The position numbers were made by a program, and so were the translations under genes. A stretch of 64,000 nt of DNA. Origin: Saprolegnia diclina VS20 (lineage: Eukaryota; Oomycota; Saprolegniomycetes; Saprolegniales; Saprolegniaceae). A model generated the notes under the pieces. It made no database searches, was not told the DNA's origin, and was given only the letters and a program-made list of their open reading frames with translations. Within the stretch, counting starts at the first letter, position 1; each line of letters starts with the position of its first letter. Below, in pieces: positions 54,301 through 63,899 of the stretch. Where the stretch lies: contig NW_008246109.1 of the NCBI RefSeq assembly GCF_000281045.1, forward strand, positions 235,399 through 299,398, given 5' to 3'.

Positions 54301-54936
54301 CCGCCAACGACTTGGCCGGCCACGTTCATCTGGAGGAGCATGTACTTGCCAAAGCGAGAGCTGTTGTTGTTCCGGATCGTCTGCGCGTTGCCAAAGGCTT
54401 CGAGCACCGGCGACGCGCGGATCAAGATGCGCCGGACCTTGTTCACGACGTCATCAATCTCTTGCTTCTTGAGGTCCGTGAGCGTTCTATCGTCCGCCGC
54501 TTGAGACATCATCGACCGCAGGGTGATAGAGTCGGTACCGTGCTTGGTTGACCGCTTGGCGCGTCCGCGCTTTCGTCGAGATATTGGCAATGTACTGCAG
54601 CACGTGCTTGGACGTTTCGGTCTTGCCACTGCCCGACTCGCCCGTGATGAGGAGGCACTGGTTGGTCTGGAAGCGCATGAGGTGCGAGTACGCCGACTCG
54701 GCGATCGCGAACGGGTGCGGGTCGTTCTCGTGCATCTCGCGGCCGCTAAACTCGTCGATCCAGTGCTCGTCGTAGAGCGAGAGCCCGTCCTTCTTGAGCG
54801 TCTTGTATGGGTTGACCGCAATGAGGACGGGCCCAATGTACGTGTACACCTCGTTGGCGCGGTACCGGGAGGCGAGCTCCTTGACGACCGCGGCCTCGCT
54901 CACCTCGGGCAGCAGGATGAGGTCCGTCACCGCCAT
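51342..54936 (-). CDS. Class-I-like myosin with TH1 tail (6 exons)
   Basis: Exons are 54936-54539, 54486-53949, 53900-52848, 52799-52018, 51969-51811 and 51762-51342 (introns 48-52 nt), giving 1116 aa. The motor has P-loop GESGSGKT (99-106), switch I NNNSSRFGK (about 172-180) and switch II DIYGFE (399-404), so ATPase residues are intact. After RYKILS the converter holds an insertion of roughly 75 residues before GRNKVFIK. IQ-like basic helices follow (RIIEAAWRRRLLRIRLAKYQ). Residues from about 924 form a TH1 domain (VYLGDYINCSKYPALR, VAQSRLLLIGETYIHNV), which binds acidic membranes in class I myosins. No SH3 is seen. Membrane-linked actin motor is the likely role. Confidence 0.9.
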
Positions 54937-55923
54937 GCGTCGCTGTCGTCGCCTTGTGTGGCGAAATCGGAAATAAGAAAGCCTGCTCGCGCCAGCGTTA
55001 CGAACGGCTGTTTTCGAATTGAGTTTCGGTTCGTCGTGTATACAAAAAACTCAAAAGAACCACAATTGAGTTGAGTTTGTCGTCAAAGTCGCCCAAGTCG
55101 CCGGACCAGGTGGCGTCCTGCAACTGCGTCGGCAAAGGAACCCACTGTCGATCGTATACAAATTCCAAGATACTTTGTCGGCCGGCGGCCGTAAGGATCA
55201 TCCGCCACCGTGGCTGCATGGACGACGCGTGGAGCCTCCGTGTTTTTACACTGCCTCCGAGTATACTCTCGAGGCCGGGAGTACATGGTACTTGATTTTC
55301 AATTGCGTTGGCGGGTTGAGTTGAGCCGCTCGCGAATCGCAGCTGCTCGAGTAGAGGCGTAGAGGCCTGGCCACGTAATGCGAACGAACGCGCGGCTCCG
55401 GCGATGTCACGTCCGTCCGTCCCTCAAGCTGGCTCCTCTGTCTCGAGTTATGACACGGCATTACGACTTTGATGGACAACTTGTCGACTGAGATCGGACG
55501 GGTTTCTCTTGCGGTCCACACGACGTCTGGCCGCACGATCCGCCCGGTCATTGGTGACCGCACATTGGTCCCGCTTCAACAAGAAGCTCGCGAAACGTCC
55601 ACGATGCAGGCGGGTATACTACCCGCGTAAGGTGCTGGGACACGCGTTGAGTAGTCGTAGGCAATGCATATACGCGCCCGTGGCAGTCGATTTGGCGGCT
55701 CCTTTGACGCTCGATGCACGAGGCTGGAGTGTCTTCGTCGCTTTTGATGGCAAGCAACGACCATCATTCTTCTTTTAGTCGTTTAGTTTGTCGGTAGTCG
55801 ATGCGGGAAACGCATGTGGCAAATGTGTGTGTGCGTGGAAAACACGATTTCCACACGGAAGAAAACCGCTTGCATCATCTTTGTTGTCGTCGGCGTGCCA
55901 GAGGGGATCGGTCCAGCGATACT
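54937..55923. other. Divergent intergenic region, myosin/TMEM65
   Basis: Nearly 1 kb between two start codons. No gene recognised. ACTCAA/TTGAGT strings recur at 55048-55078. Confidence 0.5.
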
Positions 55924-56721
55924 ATGCGGGTCCTTCTGCGCAAGTACATGGGCCGCATGCGCCTGCGCCGCCGGGCGCGCCGCCTTTCGGAGCGCAAGAC
56001 AGATGCGGTTGCTGACGTCGCCACCGCCTTTGACGCGCTCTCGATCGAGCAAAAGGAGGCGGTCATCGCCCGCGTCCTCGCGAGCCACAAGAAGGACTTC
56101 AACCTCGAAAAGCACTTTGCCGACGCCGACGTCAACAAAGACGGCGTGCTCACGACCGTCGAGTTCCACTCGTACATCACGTCGCGTTTTTTGCCGCAGA
56201 CGATGGCGGCGTCGCTTGGCCATAGCTCGCTCGAGCGACCGAGTGCGCGCCAGCTGCGCCTCGTCATGCTGGCGTCCGGCATCCCGTTCATTGGCTTTGG
56301 CATCGTCGACAACCTCATCATGCTCACAGCAGGCGACTCGATGGAGACGTACTTGCGCGCGGCGATGCCCATCTCGGTGCTGGCAGCCGCGGGCTTGAGC
56401 AACTGCGTCGCCGACGTTGCCGGCCTGAGCCTCGGCGGTGTCATTGAATCCTTTGCGCGCAAGCTCGGCATTGGCGACCCGCAGCTCTCGTCGACGCAGG
56501 CTCGCATGCCGATCGTGCGGGGCATCTCGTATCTCTCGTCGGCCGTGGGCATTTCATTTGGCTGCCTCGTTGGCATGCTGCCGCTGGCCTTTATGGATAC
56601 GGAGGACGAGGAGGCCGAAGCCGCCAACCTGCAAGCGACCAAAGAGAGATACCAGCGGATCCGCGTACGCTCCATGTCGCGGCGTGGCCTCGAGAGCGAC
56701 GAGACGGCCGAGCTGGGGTGA
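55924..56721 (+). CDS. TMEM65-family mitochondrial membrane protein fused to an EF-hand
   Basis: 265 aa from the ATG at 55924; the frame is open further upstream but not protein-like. The first 22 residues are very basic (RKYMGRMRLRRRARR), a plausible mitochondrial presequence. An EF-hand loop DVNKDGVLTTVE lies at 69-80, followed by FHSYI. The TMEM65 domain covers about 110-250: ASGIPFIGFGIVDNLIMLTAGD, AAAGLSNCVADVAGLSLG and a GISFGCLVGMLPL span, giving three hydrophobic segments. TMEM65 is an inner mitochondrial membrane protein recently linked to sodium-dependent calcium efflux. Animal TMEM65 lacks an EF-hand as far as I know, so a calcium-sensing domain is joined here to the membrane domain. 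Confidence 0.85.
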   Translation: MRVLLRKYMGRMRLRRRARRLSERKTDAVADVATAFDALSIEQKEAVIARVLASHKKDFNLEKHFADADVNKDGVLTTVEFHSYITSRFLPQTMAASLGHSSLERPSARQLRLVMLASGIPFIGFGIVDNLIMLTAGDSMETYLRAAMPISVLAAAGLSNCVADVAGLSLGGVIESFARKLGIGDPQLSSTQARMPIVRGISYLSSAVGISFGCLVGMLPLAFMDTEDEEAEAANLQATKERYQRIRVRSMSRRGLESDETAELG

Positions 56722-56852
56722 CGTTGCTCCATCTTTGTAGCCCGACGATAGCGAAGCGAACCGTGAATAGAAAGTTTCGTCTCGTCGCCGTCTTTAGCTG
56801 AATCCTAGAGCCCAAAGACATGTAGTGAAAAGCGTTTAGGATTCATACGTGT

Positions 56853-56969
56853 ATGTCTTCGGTACTAACATCCGCACCGTCCTCGGAGGTCGACGAGGGT
56901 AGTGGCGACGGCGACGACGACGCACTGGTCAGCAATCCTCTGTTTGATGGACGACCGACCGACTCTTAG
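56853..56969 (+). CDS. Small acidic ORF, 38 aa, uncertain
   Basis: ATG to TAG, with a Gly/Asp-rich middle (EGSGDGDDDALVSNPLFDG). It could be a short independent peptide. It could also be a last exon: GTGTATG...GGTACTAACAT...CGGAG just before GTCGACGAG has splice sites and a branch-like CTAAC. No upstream donor exon was identified. Likely chance unless transcripts show otherwise. Confidence 0.25.
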   Translation: MSSVLTSAPSSEVDEGSGDGDDDALVSNPLFDGRPTDS

Positions 56970-57762
56970 CGCTTTTTCGAGATCTCAACGATGTGGCAAG
57001 CAGTGGCACTCGGTGCATGTGATGGCGGTAGACCGGAGGTTGCCGTGGAAGAATGTGGCGAGTTGGATTTTCTAAATCTCACGGTGCAGGGCGAAATATT
57101 CGCTCAACTTTCACCACGCGGCGTTGGTCGGTCGCTTTATGCATCTCACGGACTGCCTTGACGCTAGTGCTCTCGCGAGCTTCTGTAGCTGTTGGTGCTC
57201 GAATCCGATACTACATACGCATAGCCCACGTGTGATCTATTTCGTGTGCATCTCGCCTCACCCAAGCAGAAAATACACTCCTGTGGACTCAGTACTCAGT
57301 TGCACTTTGCCCTTTGAGCAAATGAACAAAGATACTTCTTGACTGCTTCAAGCTAATATCAACCTTGGCGTCTTGGATGCTGCGAAATCGAAGGTCAGAA
57401 GGTCACCACGTTGTCCCGCACGCGGTGACCAAGCCCGATCGATCCCATTCGGTCAATTCTTGGGTTTTTAGCGGGATCGCTCGCCTTTCACAGCGTACGT
57501 ACACCGGTGGCCTCTCAAGCACGCGTCTTCACGTAGGATGGCACTCGTCCTCGTGACGTTGGGTGCTTACTCAAGGGCGTGGCAACGCCGAGGCCGTAGA
57601 TAATCGAACGCTAATGTGGCGCTGTAACTTGTGAAACGGTTGCGTGAACCGATGCCGTTGATTGGCCGCCCGCATCAACCCATCGATTTGAGCCAATCAC
57701 GAGCGCGACGGAGGCCAAGCGCAAACGCAGCTTGAAGCGCATTTGGGTTTTGAGCGCCTACG
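56970..57762. other. Intergenic upstream of HSF gene 1
   Basis: No gene recognised. Confidence 0.5.
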
Positions 57763-58698
57763 ATGCAAGTGGCCATGATGCACGAGATGCCGTCGTCGCC
57801 GACGTCGTCGAGCAACGAGACCATGTCGCACACGCCGACCAAGAAGCGCAAGGTCGGCGTGCCCAAGTTCCTCCGGTACCTCTACCAGATCCTCGAGAAG
57901 GAAGACAGTGCAATCATCTCGTGGGCGAACGGCGGCACGTCGATCCAGATCCTCGACACGGACCGCGTCGCGCAGTACATTTTGCCCAAGTACTTCAAGC
58001 ACTCCAAGTACGCGAGCTTCCAGCGCCAGCTCAACTACTTTGGCTTTCGCAAGTGGACGAAGAGCCAGACCAACATTTGCACGTTCAGCCACCCCGAGTT
58101 TCGCCAGAACCGACCGGACCGCCTGTACCTCATCAAGCGCAAGAACAGCCCCGAGTCGGCGCGCAAGAAGCCAACAAAGGCCATGAGCGCGTCGGCCATG
58201 CACGAGAAGACGCCGATGCCACCGATGCTGCACTTTCATTCGATGCGGCACCATGCGATGGCGCCCATGAGCTACGACTTTTTGGCGCCAACGACCACCA
58301 CCTCGTCGTCGTCGTCGCCGTCCGCGGGCTTTCACCGTGCGCTCTTCCCGAACGACGTGCTCGACTTCAATCCGACCAAGAAGGAGAGCATGCTCTTTGG
58401 GTTCCAGTCCAAACCGTCGCCGACGACGACGCCGCTGCCGTCAACGCACCTGCTCTCGGACATTGAGAACCTCCAGATCCAAGGCGACGGCCCCAGCTTT
58501 AGCCTCCTCGACGTCAACCACATGATGTTTGGGGGCGCGTCGACGCCGCTGCCACCGTCGATGCTGCCCGACCTCAAGGACTCGACCAACAACGAGTCGC
58601 ACTTTGATTTTGATATGAACTGCGCGTGGCTCGACAGCTTTACGCCCGTCGACCCGTACCCGAGCGGACCCGCGTTCAACCACGCCGAGTACGCATAA
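57763..58698 (+). CDS. Heat shock transcription factor-type DNA-binding protein 1
   Basis: 311 aa, no intron. The HSF winged-helix DNA-binding domain covers about 33-128: VPKFLRYLYQILE, ISWANGGTSIQILD, and the recognition helix region HSKYASFQRQLNYFGFRKW. A basic patch follows (KRKNSPESARKK). The remaining 170 residues are Ser/Pro/Met-rich without the long heptad oligomerisation coil of classical HSF1, typical of the expanded HSF families of stramenopiles. It is a nuclear regulator; targets unknown. Its stop is 90 bp from that of convergent pyruvate carboxylase. Confidence 0.92.
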   Translation: MQVAMMHEMPSSPTSSSNETMSHTPTKKRKVGVPKFLRYLYQILEKEDSAIISWANGGTSIQILDTDRVAQYILPKYFKHSKYASFQRQLNYFGFRKWTKSQTNICTFSHPEFRQNRPDRLYLIKRKNSPESARKKPTKAMSASAMHEKTPMPPMLHFHSMRHHAMAPMSYDFLAPTTTTSSSSSPSAGFHRALFPNDVLDFNPTKKESMLFGFQSKPSPTTTPLPSTHLLSDIENLQIQGDGPSFSLLDVNHMMFGGASTPLPPSMLPDLKDSTNNESHFDFDMNCAWLDSFTPVDPYPSGPAFNHAEYA

Positions 58699-58788
58699 TA
58701 GACTAGTACACTAGAAGGTACCAACTAAACCACCAACAAGCTATCTATCTCCAAGTACACACTAACCACTTTTATTTTCAAGCTGCAT

Positions 58789-61700
58789 TTACTCCTTGTC
58801 GCCCGTCTCGTCAATCTCGACGAGGAGCTCCCCGGCCTTCATGTTGTCGCCGACGATGACGTGGATGTTCTTGATCTTGCCCGAGACGGGCGCGGCGACC
58901 ATCGTCTCCATCTTCATGGCGCTGAGGACGCAGAGCGGCGCACCGGCCTTGACGGTCTGGCCCTTGGCGACCTTGACCTCGACAATGACACCGGGCATGG
59001 GCGCGCCAACCGAGCCGGGCATGCCGACCGTGGCCTTGAGGCGCTCGACCTTGCCGACAGCTGCGTTGTCGTCGTTGACCTTGATCACGCGCTGGCGACC
59101 GTTGAGCTCAAAGATCACATCGCGCGTGCCGTCCTTCTTGGAGACAGCGCCGACAGCGATGAGCTTGACAAAGACCGTCTTGCCGTGCTCAATCGTGAGC
59201 TCGACCTCCTTGTCGACCTCGAGACCGGTGAGGAACGTGCGCGTGTCGAGGAAGTGCATCGAGCCGTACTTGTCCTTGAACTCCATGAAGCCTTTGAACA
59301 CATCCGGGTACATGGCGTGCGAGAGCACGTCCAGCTCCGAGATGTTGTCCGAGCCGTACGTCTCACAGAGCTGGCGGTGGGCCGCCGTAAAGTCGTACGG
59401 CGCCATCTCGGCGCCCGGGCGACCCTCAAACATCTCCTTCCCGTTCGGGAGGAGCTTGCCCTTGAGCACCTTGGCGCGGAGCTCTTCCGGGAAGCCGTGG
59501 TGGGGGATACCGAGGTAGCCTTGGAAGTACTCGATGACCGACTTGGGGAACGAAAGCGTCTCGGCCTGGGCGAGCACCTCCTCTTCCGTCAAGTTGTTTT
59601 GGACGAGGAACTGCGCAAAGTCACCGACGACCTTGGACGACGGCGTGACCTTGATGATGTCGCCGAGGAGCTTGTTGGCCGTCGCGTACGCCTTCTTGAT
59701 CGCCGGCCACTGACCGGTGAGGCCGAGCTGCGTCGATTGGTAGAGAAGGTTCGTGTACTGGCCACCGGGCATCTCGTGGTGGTACACGTCGGCCGACCCG
59801 CTCTTCTGGCCCGACTCGAACGGCGCGTAGACACCGCGCATCGTCTCCCAGTAGTCGTTGATCTCGTTGATCATGCCGGCGTCAACCTTGGTGTCGAGCT
59901 CCGTGTTCTGGAGCGCAGCCACGATCGCGCCCATCGACGGCTGCGACGTCGTGCCGCTCATGGCGTCCGTCGCGCAGTCGATCGCGTCCGCACCCGCGTA
60001 CGCCGCCTGGAGCATCGAGCTCACGCCCGTGCCGGCCGTGTCGTGCGTGTGCACGTGGATCGGGAGGTCCGGGAACTCGGCGCGGATCGCACCGATGAGG
60101 ATCTGGGCGGCCTGGGGCTTGAGGAGACCGGCCATGTCCTTGATCGCGAGCACGTGGATACCGAGGCCGACGAGCTGGCGCGTAAAGTTGAGGTAGTACT
60201 CGAGGTTGTACGGGCCGCGCTCCGGGTCCGAGACGTCGCCCGTGTAGCACACAGCAGCCTCAATGATACCGCCCGACGCGCCGACCGCGTCGATACCGAG
60301 GCGCATGTTCTCGAGGTAGTTGAGCGAGTCAAAGACGCGGAAGACATCCATACCGGTCTGCTGGGCCTTTTCGCAAAACTTGTAGACAACGTTGTCCGGG
60401 TACGACGTGTAGCCGACCGCGTTGGCGCCGCGGAGGAGCATCTGGAACGGCACGTCCGGGACGAGCTCGCGGAGGTTGGCGAGGCGCTCCCACGGGTCTT
60501 CGCGGAGGAAGCGCATGGTGACATCAAAGGTCGCGCCGCCCCACATCTCGATCGAGTAGGCGTTGCGGAGCGCAATGGCCGTCGCCGGCGCAATCGCCTC
60601 GAGGTCCGTCGTGCGTACGCGCGTCGCGAGCAGCGACTGGTGCGCGTCACGCCACGTCGTGTCCGTCAGCAGCAGCCCCTTGTTGTTGCGGACCGCTTTC
60701 GCAAAGGCCGCCGGGCCCTCCGACGTGTAGATCTGGCGCAGCGACTTGGTGGCCGACGGCGCGGGCTCGGCAAAGTGCGGCGCGAGCGGGTCCATCGACG
60801 ACGGCGCCGGGCCAGTCGCGCCAAGCGCCTTCTCCGGACCGTTGACGATCGTGTTACCAATGTAGCGGAGCAGCTTCTGGCCGCGGTTGGTCGAGTGCGA
60901 CGGCGCGACGAGGTGCGGGTTGTCGGCAATGAACGACGTGTCGATCGTGCCGTCGACAAAGTCCGGGTGGTTGAGCACGTTGAGCAGAAAGTTCTTGTTG
61001 GTCGTGACGCCGCGGACGCGGAATTCCTTGAGCGCGCGCTTGAGCTTGCGGGCGCAGTCGCCGCGGTCGAGCGCACGCGCAGTCACCTTGACGAGGAGCG
61101 AGTCGTAGTGCGGCGTAATGTGCGCACCGACAAACCCAGGGCCGTCGTCGAGGCGGATGCCCATGCCACCTGGCGAGCGGAAGACTTCAATGACACCCGA
61201 GTCGGGCTGGAAGTTGAGCGCCGGGTTCTCAGTCGTGACACGGCACTGCATCGCGTGGCCGCGCACCTTGATCTTGTCCTGGACAAGGCCAAGCGACTCG
61301 AAGCTCTCGCCGTTGGCGATGCGGATCTGGCTCTGGACGAGGTCGACGCCCGTGATCTCTTCCGTGATCGTGTGCTCGACCTGGATGCGCGGGTTGACTT
61401 CGATGAAGTAATGGCGACCTTCCTGGTCCACAAGGAACTCGACCGTGCCGGCGTTCTTGTAGTTGGCCGCGGCCGTGAGGCGCACTGCGTCGTCGATCAT
61501 GGCCTTCTCCGTCTCCGGGTTGAGGAGGACGGCGGGGGCCGTCTCGAGCACCTTCTGGTGGCGACGCTGGACCGAGCAATCACGGTGGAAGAGGTGGACG
61601 ACCTTGCCCTTGCCGTCACCGAGGATCTGGACTTCAATGTGGCGGGGCTTGTAGACGTAGCGCTCAATGAACACCGTGCCATCACCAAAGGCCGCCAGCG

Positions 61701-62412
61701 CTTCCGAGGAGGCACGGATAAAGTTGTCTTCGAGCTCTTCGGCGTGGGTCACGACACGCATGCCCTTGCCACCGCCGCCCATGCTGGCCTTGATGATCAC
61801 CGGGTAGCCGACACCAGAGTCGATGAAGGCGCGGGCCTGCTCGAGCGTCTCGACCGGGCCTTCCGTACCGGGCACGACCGGCACGTTGTGCTTGATCGCG
61901 ATCGCGCGGGCGGCCGTCTTGTCGCCAAAGGTCGCGAGGTTCTCGGGCGTCGGGCCCACAAACGTAATGCCGTTGGCCGCGCACTTCTTGGCAAACTCGA
62001 CGTTCTCCGAGAGGAAGCCGTAGCCAGGGTGGACTGCGTCGACGTGGTTGTCCTTGGCGACGTTAATGATCGAGTCAATGTCGAGGTAAGCCGCGACGGG
62101 CGACTTGCCCTTCCCGACAAGGTACGACTCGTCGGCCTTGTAGCGGTGCTGCGTGAAGCGATCCTCGGCCGAGAAGATACCGACCGTGCGGATGCCAAGC
62201 TCGTTACCGGCGCGCATGATGCGCGTCGCGATCTCGCCGCGGTTGGCGGCCATGAGCTTGCGGATCTGGCTCATGTCGCGGGCGCTCTGGCCGCGGAGGA
62301 AGATGTTGGACGCCGACGACGCCTTCATCTTGTGGACGTGGCGGTACAACATGCTGCGGCTGGTCAAGTGCGCTCGACACGAAAACTTGAGAAGTGAGCA
62401 AATCCGCCACAA
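58789..62412 (-). CDS. PYC: Pyruvate carboxylase, mitochondrial
   Basis: Uninterrupted 1207 aa, the usual single-chain length. The N-terminus (MWRICSLLKFSCRAHLTSRS..) is a plausible mitochondrial presequence; Met21 at 62352 is an alternative start. The biotin carboxylase domain has ANRGEIATRIMRAG, HPGYGFLSENVEF, KASMGGGGKGMR and EVNPRIQVEHTITEEITG. The carboxyltransferase domain has TTWRDAHQSLLATRVRT and the PGGQYTNL segment. The biotinyl domain ends with AMKMETM near residue 1166, whose Lys carries biotin. The enzyme makes oxaloacetate from pyruvate and bicarbonate with ATP, feeding the TCA cycle and gluconeogenesis. Confidence 0.97.
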   Translation of the reverse strand: MWRICSLLKFSCRAHLTSRSMLYRHVHKMKASSASNIFLRGQSARDMSQIRKLMAANRGEIATRIMRAGNELGIRTVGIFSAEDRFTQHRYKADESYLVGKGKSPVAAYLDIDSIINVAKDNHVDAVHPGYGFLSENVEFAKKCAANGITFVGPTPENLATFGDKTAARAIAIKHNVPVVPGTEGPVETLEQARAFIDSGVGYPVIIKASMGGGGKGMRVVTHAEELEDNFIRASSEALAAFGDGTVFIERYVYKPRHIEVQILGDGKGKVVHLFHRDCSVQRRHQKVLETAPAVLLNPETEKAMIDDAVRLTAAANYKNAGTVEFLVDQEGRHYFIEVNPRIQVEHTITEEITGVDLVQSQIRIANGESFESLGLVQDKIKVRGHAMQCRVTTENPALNFQPDSGVIEVFRSPGGMGIRLDDGPGFVGAHITPHYDSLLVKVTARALDRGDCARKLKRALKEFRVRGVTTNKNFLLNVLNHPDFVDGTIDTSFIADNPHLVAPSHSTNRGQKLLRYIGNTIVNGPEKALGATGPAPSSMDPLAPHFAEPAPSATKSLRQIYTSEGPAAFAKAVRNNKGLLLTDTTWRDAHQSLLATRVRTTDLEAIAPATAIALRNAYSIEMWGGATFDVTMRFLREDPWERLANLRELVPDVPFQMLLRGANAVGYTSYPDNVVYKFCEKAQQTGMDVFRVFDSLNYLENMRLGIDAVGASGGIIEAAVCYTGDVSDPERGPYNLEYYLNFTRQLVGLGIHVLAIKDMAGLLKPQAAQILIGAIRAEFPDLPIHVHTHDTAGTGVSSMLQAAYAGADAIDCATDAMSGTTSQPSMGAIVAALQNTELDTKVDAGMINEINDYWETMRGVYAPFESGQKSGSADVYHHEMPGGQYTNLLYQSTQLGLTGQWPAIKKAYATANKLLGDIIKVTPSSKVVGDFAQFLVQNNLTEEEVLAQAETLSFPKSVIEYFQGYLGIPHHGFPEELRAKVLKGKLLPNGKEMFEGRPGAEMAPYDFTAAHRQLCETYGSDNISELDVLSHAMYPDVFKGFMEFKDKYGSMHFLDTRTFLTGLEVDKEVELTIEHGKTVFVKLIAVGAVSKKDGTRDVIFELNGRQRVIKVNDDNAAVGKVERLKATVGMPGSVGAPMPGVIVEVKVAKGQTVKAGAPLCVLSAMKMETMVAAPVSGKIKNIHVIVGDNMKAGELLVEIDETGDKE

Positions 62413-63257
62413 AGATTTCCGAGTCTCTCACAATCGATATTTCGAACCGCCAATCAAAAGCGGCGAAAATATCGGCGCGCGATGCCATTGGCTGCAAAGT
62501 AGCACGTGGCAAGATACTTGAAGGGAGCGGGGTGCATCAAAACGACAAGAAGGAGGTCCTTGGCAAGCGACGACACCGCTGGACAGAAAAAGATCCACGG
62601 CGTCCACGGCACGATGGCGCCACCGCACCGTCGCACGAAGTGCTTTTGACTTGGGTGCGGCTACTCTAAGGTACGGTAAACCCAAGATCGAACCGCGACG
62701 AGCCCTAACCGCGGTTGATGCAAACACCGGTTAAGAACGACCTTGCGTTGAGCAGTCTCAGTCGCTCGGTAGAGGAGCACGTGGGTGCTATACGTATAGC
62801 TTTTACAGCGCGTGAAGCGACGACCTAAGCGGTTGATGGCGTCCCAACCGCGGTTCGTCCGACCCTCCGCATGTGTTTAAAACACGGTTGCATAGACAGC
62901 GTACGATCCGCACATGCAAAGATCGGGTCCGGATACGAGAGGCGCAAGCGGAATCGATTGCGCATTGGCCATAATGCTGGCATTTGCACCAATCACACGT
63001 GTTCTTTTCACGTGACGCTTGCCCGTCACAAGAAAATTCGTTGCACGCAAGAGAAACCTGCAGCTTTTGATAAGGTGCACGCGCCAAGGTGGCGGAGCGA
63101 TGGCCAGCTGGACGACTGCGCAGTGGGATGCGCCCAAGTGCCGATTGGCTCGCTATCCCTGACGTCACGCCGTCATTCTGCGCTTCACGCGCGGCGATTG
63201 CCCATCCTCTCTGCATGGAACCAACGCCTCATGGACACCAGTTGCATGGATTCGGCG
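62413..63257. other. Intergenic upstream of pyruvate carboxylase
   Basis: No gene recognised. GTCCGGAT at 62927-62934 is a variant of the recurrent palindrome. Confidence 0.55.
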
Positions 63258-63899
63258 CTAAATCAGCACTGTTTCAAATCCCAACGACGTCGAGTCCGCA
63301 AAAATGTGGTCCAGCCACGATGGGCTCGGCGCCGGAAGGTCCACCGCCACGGCGCTGCCGTAGAGGAGCGGTGCCAGAAGTCGCTCGATGGACGCATCGT
63401 TGGACGACGACGCAGCTGCGAGAGTAGCTTTTGCGGGCGACACCATCGAGCACCCTGGTGGCTCCTCGGCCGATGGAATCGTCGCTTGCATCGCTAGTGC
63501 GCGGCTGGGCGGGCAGCGCTGAATCAAGCCTATGGCATCGACCCGACCTTTCTCAAAATGCGCATGCCAGTAGCGCGTTGTCGCCTTCGGAAGGCCCTTT
63601 ACGCGCTGGAAGCCGTAGTAGTTGAGCTGGCGCTGGAAGCTGTTGAAGCGCTTGTGGCGAAAGTACCGCGGTAGCACAGCTTCCTCGAAGCGCGTCCGAT
63701 CGCGGATCTCGAGCGAGTGGTCGTCCGGCCCCCACGCGACCACGTCGTCGGGCTCGTGCTCGAGCATGCGCAGGAGCTGGTGCACAAACGGAGCTGGCTT
63801 CATTGCCGTCGAAGCTTCCTTGTCCGTGATCGAGCGCTCGCGCCGGGTCGGCTTCACCCCGCTCGTCCGGTCTGTCGAAAATGCGTCTGAAGATCGCAA
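63258..63899 (-). CDS. Heat shock transcription factor-type DNA-binding protein 2
   Basis: 213 aa, no intron. The HSF DNA-binding domain covers about 36-130: APFVHQLLRMLEHEPDD, VVAWGPDDHSLEIRD and HKRFNSFQRQLNYYGFQRV. The recognition helix is conserved, but the wing has KGLPKATTRYWHAHF, common in stramenopile HSF-like proteins. The C-terminal half is short and low in charge. The start may be the internal Met33 (MKPAPFVHQLL, 63803), which directly precedes the domain. It differs strongly from HSF gene 1, so the pair is not a recent duplication. Confidence 0.88.
   Translation of the reverse strand: MRSSDAFSTDRTSGVKPTRRERSITDKEASTAMKPAPFVHQLLRMLEHEPDDVVAWGPDDHSLEIRDRTRFEEAVLPRYFRHKRFNSFQRQLNYYGFQRVKGLPKATTRYWHAHFEKGRVDAIGLIQRCPPSRALAMQATIPSAEEPPGCSMVSPAKATLAAASSSNDASIERLLAPLLYGSAVAVDLPAPSPSWLDHIFADSTSLGFETVLI

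Noticed and set aside
58861-62397. Plus-strand ORF of 1178 codons opposite pyruvate carboxylase
   Set aside because: Same codon-bias effect. The minus strand has every pyruvate carboxylase motif; the plus translation has none.
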